Source: Gemmatimonadota bacterium (GTDB lineage Bacteria > Latescibacterota > UBA2968 > UBA8231). Taken from it: 60,987 nucleotides of DNA. Shown here piece by piece: positions 54,218 to 60,987 of this stretch. The notes under the pieces are model-generated. The model searched no databases, was not told the origin of the DNA, and saw nothing but the letters and a program-made list of their open reading frames with translations. Made by a program: the position numbers and the translations under genes. Location: positions 1 through 60,987 of the forward strand of contig JABHFS010000156.1 in assembly GCA_018672475.1 (NCBI GenBank), read 5' to 3'. Numbering within the stretch: the first letter of the stretch is position 1; each line of letters opens with the position of its first letter.

Positions 54218-55210
54218 ATGCCACCATCCGAAACCGCGGGCTCCACTCCTCTGCTCGAAGTCGATGACTTGCGAACTTATTTCCACACCCGAACCGGAGT
54301 GGCGAAAGCCGTCGACGGGGTCTCCTTCGATTTGACGGCGGCCGAGACTCTCGGCTTAGTGGGTGAAAGCGGTTGCGGCAAGTCCGTCACCGCCCTATCG
54401 ATCATGCGCTTAGTCAGCGACCCGCCGGGCAAAATCGAAGGTGGAGCGATCCGCATCAACGGCCGCGAACTACTCGACCTCTCCGATGACGAAATGTGCG
54501 CGGTACGCGGCAACGACGTGGCGATGATCTTCCAGGAACCGATGACCAGCCTCAATCCGGTAATCACCTGCGGGCGCCAGATCGCCGAAGCGGTGGAATT
54601 ACACCAGGACGTATCGCGTTCCGAAGCCCACAACCGCGCCGTTGAAATGCTGCGCCTAGTCGGCATCGCCGCCCCCGAACAACGCGCCAACGAATACCCG
54701 CACCAACTCTCAGGCGGTATGCGCCAGCGGGTCATGATCGCGATGGGCCTGTCCTGTAATCCCCAGATACTGATCGCCGACGAACCGACCACCGCGCTCG
54801 ACGTAACGGTGCAAGCCCAGATCATGGAACTGCTCCAGCGATTGCAGGAAGAATTGGGCATGGCCATCCTGCTGATCACCCACGACTTGGGCGTCGTCGC
54901 GGAGACCACGGACCGCGCCGCCGTAATGTACGCCGGTGGAATCGTCGAAAGCGCGGCCACCGAAATGCTCTTTGCAAATCCCCGTCACCCGTATACGCAG
55001 GGTCTGATCCGTTCAATCCCCGAGCTCGATACCGACCAGACTCGACTCGACATCATTCCCGGTACCGTACCGGATCTCCGCCGTCTGCCCGTCGGTTGCC
55101 GCTTCCAATCGCGCTGCCCGCTCGTCGACGAGCACTGTCGCGAGGCCGCCCCTCCGTTGGTCGAAACCGATGAAGGCCATCAAACGGCCTGTTGGAAAGC
55201 CAATGGCTGA
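54218..55210 (+). CDS. Peptide ABC transporter ATP-binding protein (DppD/OppD-like)
   Basis: This 330-residue ATPase has Walker A GESGCGKS at 49-56, the signature [14 protein letters not shown] near 165, Walker [13 protein letters not shown] near 185, and switch His in [10 protein letters not shown]. The C-terminal oligopeptide-type extension ([36 protein letters not shown]) with clustered Cys is the Dpp/Opp-family domain, which often binds an iron-sulfur cluster. Its stop overlaps the next ATPase start by 8 nt. It is the first gene of a complete peptide importer operon. Confidence 0.93.
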   Translation: MPPSETAGSTPLLEVDDLRTYFHTRTGVAKAVDGVSFDLTAAETLGLVGESGCGKSVTALSIMRLVSDPPGKIEGGAIRINGRELLDLSDDEMCAVRGNDVAMIFQEPMTSLNPVITCGRQIAEAVELHQDVSRSEAHNRAVEMLRLVGIAAPEQRANEYPHQLSGGMRQRVMIAMGLSCNPQILIADEPTTALDVTVQAQIMELLQRLQEELGMAILLITHDLGVVAETTDRAAVMYAGGIVESAATEMLFANPRHPYTQGLIRSIPELDTDQTRLDIIPGTVPDLRRLPVGCRFQSRCPLVDEHCREAAPPLVETDEGHQTACWKANG

Positions 55211-56231
55211 ACCAACCCCCTTATTAACCACCGTCGGCCTGACAAAGCACTTCGCCGTCAACAAGAGTCGGTGGGGCAAGGAAATAGGCCAAGTGCGAGC
55301 CGTCGACGGCATCTCGCTGGCTGTGCACAGCGGCGAGACCCTCGGCATCGTCGGCGAGAGCGGTTGCGGCAAGACGACCCTGGGCCGGCTGATTCTACGC
55401 CTTATCGAACCGACCTCCGGCCAAATAAGTTTTGCCGGTACCAATATCAGTGATATGTCTGGTGTAAAAATGCGCGCGATACGTCGCAAAATACAGATCA
55501 TCTTCCAAGACCCCTACAGTTCTTTAAATCCGCGCATGACGGTACACAAGATCGTTGCCCAGGGCATCGTCACCCATGGCCTCGCCAAAGGCAAAGCCGT
55601 CGGCGAACGGGTCGCGCAACTTTTAGAGATGGTCGGCCTGCCCGCCAATGCCGCCCGCCGCTACCCGCACGAGTTTTCCGGCGGCCAGCGGCAGCGCATC
55701 GGCATCGCCCGCGCCTTGGCCGTTGAGCCGGAATTTATCGTCGCCGACGAACCGGTTTCCGCCCTCGATGTCTCCGTGCAAGCCCAGATCGTCAACCTGC
55801 TGCAAGACATTCAGTCCGAGATGGGGCTGACCTTTATGTTTATCGCGCACGATCTGAGCGTCGTGCGCCATATTTCCGACCGTGTGGCCGTAATGTATTT
55901 GGGCAAAATCGTCGAGTTAGCTTCCAAAGAAGCGCTCTATAGCGATCCATCGCATCCCTATACACGAGCCTTGCTATCGGCTGTGCCAGTAACCAATCCC
56001 AAAAAACGCCGCGAGCGCATTATCCTCACAGGCGATATACCCAACCCCGCCGACATACCCTCTGGCTGTCCTTTCCATCCGCGCTGCGCCGAAAGACAAG
56101 TTCAATGTGAAACAACGGTGCCTCAGCTAACCGATATCGGCGATGGTCGTCAGGTCGCATGCTTATTGCGCCAACCCGCCGCTTCGTCGCCCCCTGCAAA
56201 AAGCCCCCAGGCAAAGGAAGAACAAGATTAA
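55203..56231 (+). CDS. Peptide ABC transporter ATP-binding protein (DppF/OppF-like)
   Basis: This 342-residue ATPase starts at ATG 55203 ([17 protein letters not shown]), inside the previous gene's end. Walker A is GESGCGKT at 51-58. [34 protein letters not shown] carries the signature and Walker B, and AHDLSVVRH the H-loop. The Opp-type Cys tail is [16 protein letters not shown]. An extra Pro/Ala/Lys tail of about 20 residues ends the protein. It forms a heterodimer with the DppD-like subunit. Confidence 0.93.
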   Translation: MAEPTPLLTTVGLTKHFAVNKSRWGKEIGQVRAVDGISLAVHSGETLGIVGESGCGKTTLGRLILRLIEPTSGQISFAGTNISDMSGVKMRAIRRKIQIIFQDPYSSLNPRMTVHKIVAQGIVTHGLAKGKAVGERVAQLLEMVGLPANAARRYPHEFSGGQRQRIGIARALAVEPEFIVADEPVSALDVSVQAQIVNLLQDIQSEMGLTFMFIAHDLSVVRHISDRVAVMYLGKIVELASKEALYSDPSHPYTRALLSAVPVTNPKKRRERIILTGDIPNPADIPSGCPFHPRCAERQVQCETTVPQLTDIGDGRQVACLLRQPAASSPPAKSPQAKEEQD

Positions 56232-56244
56232 GACTATATACGGT

Positions 56245-57939
56245 TTGCCCACTCGCTCGCTATTATTTACACCGCTTGTCCTGGCGCTCTGGCTACACAC
56301 CAGCAATGCACAAGAAAAGACCGTCACCGGCCTGGCCTTGCCGCCGGACGCGGCGCCCTATGCCGAGCAAGTCCTGCGCATCCCCTGTAACAACTCCGCC
56401 AACGCCGTCACCTTCGATTTCTCCGTCAGTGTCTACCAACCCTATTGCGGTTCGAACTTTTTCAACGACCCGTTGGTCACCTTCGACAAGGCGCTAAACC
56501 CCCAACCCGGTGCGGCAGAAAGCTGGTCGGTGGCCGACGATGGCGTAACCTGGACCTTTATTTTACACCAAGGTCTGATGTGGAGCGACGGCACACCCGT
56601 CACCGCCCACGACTATGTCGCGACCTTTCGCTTTAGCGCCGACCCGGACCACGCCTGGGATTTCGCCTGGTATTACACCTTCGTCGACAAAGGCGGCATC
56701 AAGAATTGGGACGAGGTCATCGCCGGCGAATTGCCCGTCGAGGCATTGGGCGTCAGAGCCATCGACGACCGCACTTTGGAAATTATCACCAAGGGCATCT
56801 TCCCGCCGCTACCCAAGATTATGAAATACGCCTATGCCCTACAAAAAAAGGCCCTCGCGGAGCACGGCCCCTATTATAACAACGAGCCGGCGACGGCCGT
56901 TTCCTCCGGGCCCTTTATGCTGGAGTCTTTCGATCACGGTTTTAAAGTCGTCTTCAAGGCCAACCCCCATTACAAAGGCTACCGACCGCCGCGCTTGGCG
57001 CGCATCGAAGGTATCTACATGTCGCCGGCGACCTACTTTATCGCCTATCTCAACAACGAAATCGATACGATCAACTTCAACGACCTGTCACCGGCCGACT
57101 TCGCTACGATCGAGCGGGACCCTGAGCTGTTAGCAAACTATCTGCGCCCCGGTTTGATCGGCACCGACTATGTATTTTTCGACCCGCACAACCCGCCCTT
57201 CGACAACCTCGATGTGCGCAAGGCCTTCGCGCACGCAATCAACCGAGAGGCCATCGTCAAAAGCATCTACGGCGAAATCAAGGCCGTGCCCGCGCACACC
57301 ATGTTAATGCCGGGTTTTCCCGCCGCCGACATCACCGGCGACCTGACCGACTATCAGCGTTTCGACTGTGGTTTGGCCAAAGAGCACTTGGCTAAGGCCG
57401 GCTACCCCAATGGCGCCGACTTTCCACCACAAGTGATGTGGCTGCGCAACGAAAATCCGGGCATCGCCGCGGTCTACCAAGCCGCCGCCGCTTCGATATC
57501 GCAGTGTCTTGGCATCAACATCCAGGTATCGAACAAAGACAACAAGGTCTTTATGGATGCGCTGCACGAGCGGCCGACAAAAATTGCCCTGGGGTCTGTC
57601 GCCTATGCCATCGACTTCGCCGACCCGATCAACTTGCTCGGCATCTGGGTCAGCAGTGGGCGCCACTCCTGGCGCCACCAGCGCTTCGACGAAATTCTCG
57701 ACGAAGCCAGCAACCTGATAGGCGAGCCCGCACGTCGCGACAGCCTCTTCCATGCCGCTGAACGCATCCTCGTCGACGATGTCGGTGGGGCCTTTATCGC
57801 CCACCGCTGGGCGGGCGATTTGTGGCGGCCCAAGGTCCGCGGTGCCAGCATTCGCGATCCCGGCCCGAATGACACCTACGGCAGCCACTCCGGCAACGAT
57901 TGGCAATGGGGCGATATCTATATCGGCAAGGCGCAATAA
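56245..57939 (+). CDS. Peptide-type ABC substrate-binding protein (SBP family 5), copy 2
   Basis: This 564-residue protein, taken from TTG 56245, has a signal peptide LLFTPLVLALWLHTSNAQ. The length equals that of copy 1 (565). The alternative is an ATT at 56227, which overlaps the upstream TAA and has AAGGAAG at proper spacing, but ATT initiation is rare. SWSVADDGVTWTF and DNLDVRKAFAHAINREAIV are family signatures. The mature parts of the two copies are clearly homologous throughout. It differs from copy 1 in several specificity-region stretches (for example INFNDLS versus IGANELS), so ligands may differ. Confidence 0.88.
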   Translation: MPTRSLLFTPLVLALWLHTSNAQEKTVTGLALPPDAAPYAEQVLRIPCNNSANAVTFDFSVSVYQPYCGSNFFNDPLVTFDKALNPQPGAAESWSVADDGVTWTFILHQGLMWSDGTPVTAHDYVATFRFSADPDHAWDFAWYYTFVDKGGIKNWDEVIAGELPVEALGVRAIDDRTLEIITKGIFPPLPKIMKYAYALQKKALAEHGPYYNNEPATAVSSGPFMLESFDHGFKVVFKANPHYKGYRPPRLARIEGIYMSPATYFIAYLNNEIDTINFNDLSPADFATIERDPELLANYLRPGLIGTDYVFFDPHNPPFDNLDVRKAFAHAINREAIVKSIYGEIKAVPAHTMLMPGFPAADITGDLTDYQRFDCGLAKEHLAKAGYPNGADFPPQVMWLRNENPGIAAVYQAAAASISQCLGINIQVSNKDNKVFMDALHERPTKIALGSVAYAIDFADPINLLGIWVSSGRHSWRHQRFDEILDEASNLIGEPARRDSLFHAAERILVDDVGGAFIAHRWAGDLWRPKVRGASIRDPGPNDTYGSHSGNDWQWGDIYIGKAQ

Positions 57940-58009
57940 TTACAATGAAGCAACGGCCCGAGATATCCCCGGCGGCACACCGCCCAGCCCCCGACAGGGG
58001 AGACAAACC

Positions 58010-58975
58010 ATGCTAATCTACCTGGCCCAGCGGCTCTTGGCATTGGCCTTCGTCCTGCTCGCGGTATCGATGATCGTCTTCACCCTGATGCACTCGGTAC
58101 CCGGCGGCCCCTTCGATACGCAACAGGCCAAATTGCCCAAGGCGGCGCGGGAAAACATCGAACGCAAATACGGCCTCGACAAACCGGTATGGCAGCAGTA
58201 TCTCAATTATATGAGTCACGCCGTTCGTTTCGACTTCGGCATCCCTTACCAACAACCGCAGACGACCGTCGCCGCGCTCATCGGCAAAACCTGGCTGGTC
58301 ACTTTGCAGGTCGGCATCATGACGATAATCGTCGCTTTCGGCCTCGGGATCACTGCCGGTATGTTCGCCGCCTACCATCAAAATTCCTGGGTCGACAATA
58401 TCGTGACCTTTTTCTCGATGCTCGGCGTCACCGTACCCAATTTTGTTATCGCGATGTGGTTTATCCTCTTTTTCGGGGTCACGCGGCAATGGCTGCCCAC
58501 CGGCGGTTGGGGCAAATCCGGTGACTGTCTTTGTTATGACTTGCTCTGCAGTGACTGGATCCTGCCGGTTTTGGCCTATGCCCTCGCGCCGATGGCCATC
58601 ATCGCCCGCTACACACGCGCTAGCATCGTCGATGTCATCCGCGAGGATTATGTACGCACCGCCCGGGCCAAGGGCCTCGGCGAGTCGAAAGTCATGCGCC
58701 GGCACGTGCTGCGCAACGCACAGATCCCGATGGTCACGGCGCTGGGCACCGAAATACCCAATTTGATCACCGGCAGCATCTTCATCGAAACGATTTTCCG
58801 CATCAACGGGCTCGGCAAATTCTTCGTCACCAGCACGCTCAATCGGGATTATCCGATGATCATGGCGACCTTCCTGCTGGTGGCATTGTTGTGGGGCATA
58901 ACCTTTATGCTGACCGATATCGCCTACACCCTGATCGACCCGCGCGTCAAGCTCGGCGCAAAAAAAGAGGCATAA
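58010..58975 (+). CDS. Peptide ABC transporter permease (DppB/OppB-like)
   Basis: This 321-residue inner-membrane protein has six helices. The start is ATG 58010 after GGGGAG. The DppB opening MLIYLAQRLLALAFVLLAVSM and HSVPGGPFD are normal. The EAA loop is EDYVRTARAKGLGESKVMRRHVLRNA near 225. The periplasmic loop near 175-185 holds three Cys (GDCLCYDLLCSDW) not usual in the family, perhaps for a disulfide or metal. Its stop overlaps the next start (TAATG). Confidence 0.93.
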   Translation: MLIYLAQRLLALAFVLLAVSMIVFTLMHSVPGGPFDTQQAKLPKAARENIERKYGLDKPVWQQYLNYMSHAVRFDFGIPYQQPQTTVAALIGKTWLVTLQVGIMTIIVAFGLGITAGMFAAYHQNSWVDNIVTFFSMLGVTVPNFVIAMWFILFFGVTRQWLPTGGWGKSGDCLCYDLLCSDWILPVLAYALAPMAIIARYTRASIVDVIREDYVRTARAKGLGESKVMRRHVLRNAQIPMVTALGTEIPNLITGSIFIETIFRINGLGKFFVTSTLNRDYPMIMATFLLVALLWGITFMLTDIAYTLIDPRVKLGAKKEA

Positions 58976-59859
58976 TGGCCGACGACCTCGACGACGGGAT
59001 CGATTTCGAGCACCGCTCCTTCTGGAACGACGCCAGCCGGCGTTTCTGTCGCAACCGCCTCGCCGTCACCGGACTGGCGATTGTCGGCCTTGTCGCGTTC
59101 CTGGCGATCTTCGCCGATTTTTTGGCACCTTTCCCCTATGACCACGCCTATTTCGACAAGGTCCTGCTCGAACCCTTCCAACACCCGGACCATCCCCTGG
59201 GCACCGACGAGGTCGGCCGCGACTATCTCAGCCGTCTGATCTACGGCGCCCGCACCTCGCTAACCGTCAGCCTGCTAGTACAAGCCATAGCAGTACTGAT
59301 CGGCGTGCCGGTCGGCGCCCTCTCCGGTTATTTCGGCGGCAGGCTCGATTTCGCCGTCTCCCGCGTCATCGACGTGATGACCGCCTTCCCCAGTCTGCTC
59401 TTCGCGATCTTGATCATCTCCGTGCTCGACGGCGGCTTGCCGACCATTATCATTGCCCTCAGCATTACCGGTTGGATCGGCATCGCGCGCCTGACGCGGG
59501 CGCAGTTCCTCACCCTGCGCGAACAGGAATACGCCCTGGCCGCAAAGGCGCTGGGCGTACCGTCCAGCAAGATCATCTTCCACGACCTGTTACTCAACGC
59601 ACTGACCCCGATCCTGGTCGCCGTCAGCTTCGGCATCCCAGGCACGATCTTCGCCGAGGCGGGTTTGAGCTTTATCGGTCTCGGCATCAATGACCCGCTC
59701 GCCAGTTGGGGCAAAATGGTCGGCGTCAGCAATGCCTATGTCCGCGTCTACTGGCACCTCGCGCTCTTCCCGACCATCGCCATCGCCATGACCATGCTGG
59801 GTTTCTCTTTTTTAGGCGATGGCCTGCGCGACGCGTTAGACCCCAAATACGAAGAATAA
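58975..59859 (+). CDS. Peptide ABC transporter permease (DppC/OppC-like)
   Basis: This 294-residue permease starts at ATG 58975, coupled by 1-nt overlap. The N-terminal OppC_N segment RSFWNDASRRFCRNRLAVTG precedes the first helix (about 31-52). GTDEVGRDYLSRLIYGARTSL is the DppC signature, and the EAA loop is EQEYALAAKALGVPSSKIIFHDLLLNALTP near 190. The end GDGLRDALDPKYEE is typical. It is followed 13 nt later by a Tat-exported PLP enzyme in the same operon. Confidence 0.93.
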   Translation: MADDLDDGIDFEHRSFWNDASRRFCRNRLAVTGLAIVGLVAFLAIFADFLAPFPYDHAYFDKVLLEPFQHPDHPLGTDEVGRDYLSRLIYGARTSLTVSLLVQAIAVLIGVPVGALSGYFGGRLDFAVSRVIDVMTAFPSLLFAILIISVLDGGLPTIIIALSITGWIGIARLTRAQFLTLREQEYALAAKALGVPSSKIIFHDLLLNALTPILVAVSFGIPGTIFAEAGLSFIGLGINDPLASWGKMVGVSNAYVRVYWHLALFPTIAIAMTMLGFSFLGDGLRDALDPKYEE

Positions 59860-59872
59860 AGGAGTAACGCGC

Positions 59873-60987
59873 ATGTCCGATTCGCGCAGGAATTTCTTTA
59901 AAAAGGCGGCCGGTATCACCCTAGCCGCCTCCGCTTTGCCCTTCCTTGAACCCGGCAGTTCACGCCAAATCCACGCCGCGAGCGAAAAGCTTGGCGCGCA
60001 AACCCCGCTGCAAAGCGCTACCGACGAAAATTTTTGGTCCAGTGTCCGCGGCGCCTTCAACCTCTCACCCCAATTCATCAATTTCGAAAGCGGCTATTAC
60101 AGCCCTCAGCCCGATGCCGGCATCGACGAGGTCAACGATCAGGCTCGGCGCGTCAACGAACTCGCCGCCTTTTATATGCGCGACAGTTGGCTCGACGACA
60201 TCGCAAGCACGACCCGATTGCTCGGGCTCTTCGCCGGGTGTGCCGAAGAGGAAATCCTCATTACCCGCAATACCACCGAGTCGCTCAATATCGTCATTAT
60301 GGGGCTCGACCTGAAGGCGGGCGACGAAGCGATCTGGGGCCGCTACGAATACGGCAGCATGCAGGTCGCCTTCAAACAACGTGCGGCCCGCGAAGGCATC
60401 GTCAACAAAACGCTCGACATCCCGATCAACAGCATGAGCGACGACGAAATCGTCAAAACCTACCAGAAAGCCATTACCGTCGATACCAAGGTTATCCTAG
60501 TATCGCATATCGTCTACCTTACCGGCCAGGTGCTCCCCGTGCGCCGCATCTGCGACATGGCGCACGAACAAGGCGTCGAAGTCATCATCGACGGCGCACA
60601 TTCGTTTGCCCACCTCGCCGACCCGATCACCGACCTGCACGGCGACTACTACGGCACCAGCCTACACAAATGGATGATGGCGCCTATCGGCACGGGCCTA
60701 CTCTATGTCAGAAAGGAAAAAATCAAAAAGCTGTGGCCTCTATTTGGCGACTGGAACTACGCCAAAGACAAAATCCAAAAACTCGGCCACTTCGGCACCC
60801 GCCCGCCTTATTTGCTCTTCGCTATCGCCGAAGCAGTGCGCTTTAACCAAGCGATCGGCCTGGCGCGCAAGGAAGCCCGACTGCGCTATATAAAAAACTA
60901 TTGGGTCACCAGGCTCGCCGAGGTGCGCAATATCATCGTCCATACCCCAACCGAGGCCTACCGCTCCTGCGCCATTTGCGCTGTGGG
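59873..60987 (+). CDS. Tat-exported class V aminotransferase-fold PLP enzyme, 3' end beyond window
   Basis: The ATG at 59873 has GGAG upstream, and the visible 371 residues run to the window edge without a stop. MSDSRRNFFKKAAGITLAASALPF is a Tat signal. TRNTTESLNIV (131-141) is the phosphate loop, VIIDGAHSFAH carries the Asp, and Lys266 in GTSLHKWMMAPIGTGLLYV is the PLP Lys. It belongs to the same branch as the enzyme at 43947 but has a different HEH-equivalent (YEYGSM). Its place at the end of the peptide-importer operon suggests it acts in the periplasm on peptides or amino acids before or during uptake. Confidence 0.85.
   Translation, partial: MSDSRRNFFKKAAGITLAASALPFLEPGSSRQIHAASEKLGAQTPLQSATDENFWSSVRGAFNLSPQFINFESGYYSPQPDAGIDEVNDQARRVNELAAFYMRDSWLDDIASTTRLLGLFAGCAEEEILITRNTTESLNIVIMGLDLKAGDEAIWGRYEYGSMQVAFKQRAAREGIVNKTLDIPINSMSDDEIVKTYQKAITVDTKVILVSHIVYLTGQVLPVRRICDMAHEQGVEVIIDGAHSFAHLADPITDLHGDYYGTSLHKWMMAPIGTGLLYVRKEKIKKLWPLFGDWNYAKDKIQKLGHFGTRPPYLLFAIAEAVRFNQAIGLARKEARLRYIKNYWVTRLAEVRNIIVHTPTEAYRSCAICAV

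Overview
The window is a moderately GC-rich bacterial chromosome segment from a diderm. It encodes a TonB-dependent receptor, a PorV-like outer-membrane protein, a protein ending in a FlgD/type IX-like sorting domain, two small outer-membrane barrels and several Tat-exported enzymes. Together with four class V PLP enzymes, CBM9/DUF5916-like and GH29 proteins, and large polytopic DUF6784/6785-like membrane proteins, this suggests an uncultured FCB-group or Latescibacterota/Poribacteria-like lineage. That placement is an inference from gene content only. No rRNA, tRNA or CRISPR was seen. Many starts are TTG or GTG with good Shine-Dalgarno (SD) sequences.

Layout. (1) 1-1490: debris of two IS3-family elements, one with an intact A_AAA_AAG frameshift site, abutting the decayed 3' end of an ABC permease gene. 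(2) 1559-6210: a clan GH-A-like glycosidase convergent with a sugar (CUT1-type) ABC importer of two permeases and a Tat-type binding protein, with no ATPase. (3) 6600-7620: a decayed IS3 copy. (4) 7723-15766: the minus-strand operon ilvC-leuA-leuC-leuD-cimA-argJ, with a consensus sigma70 promoter and two leader ORFs too short for routine gene calling. (5) 16239-18390: a FemAB/GNAT-like protein and a class V aminotransferase. (6) 18603-33609: a minus-strand envelope locus of TonB receptor, FlgD-sorted secreted protein, PorV-like protein, pseudo-M28/FtsX fusion and two large transporter-like proteins. (7) 33868-38681: Nramp-like protein, Gfo/Idh oxidoreductase and a third DUF6785-like protein. 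(8) 38807-43878: HpcH/HpaI aldolase, two barrels, CysE-like acyltransferase, L-rhamnose mutarotase and an MBL hydrolase. (9) 43947-49216: Tat-exported class V PLP enzyme, a secreted RidA-like protein overlapping a Tat-exported Ntn asparaginase, and a CBM9/DUF5916 protein. (10) 49467-60987: two divergent units, each holding a near-identical peptide-binding protein and a class V PLP enzyme; one carries a GH29 fucosidase and the other a complete Dpp/Opp ATPase and permease set.

Functional reading. The cell makes leucine, isoleucine and arginine precursors, with branched-chain operon control that looks leader-peptide based. It scavenges sugars (GH-A, GH29, deoxyhexose enzymes) and peptides. It appears to run PLP chemistry outside the cytoplasm: Tat export suits folded cofactor enzymes, and a secreted RidA would remove their reactive imines.
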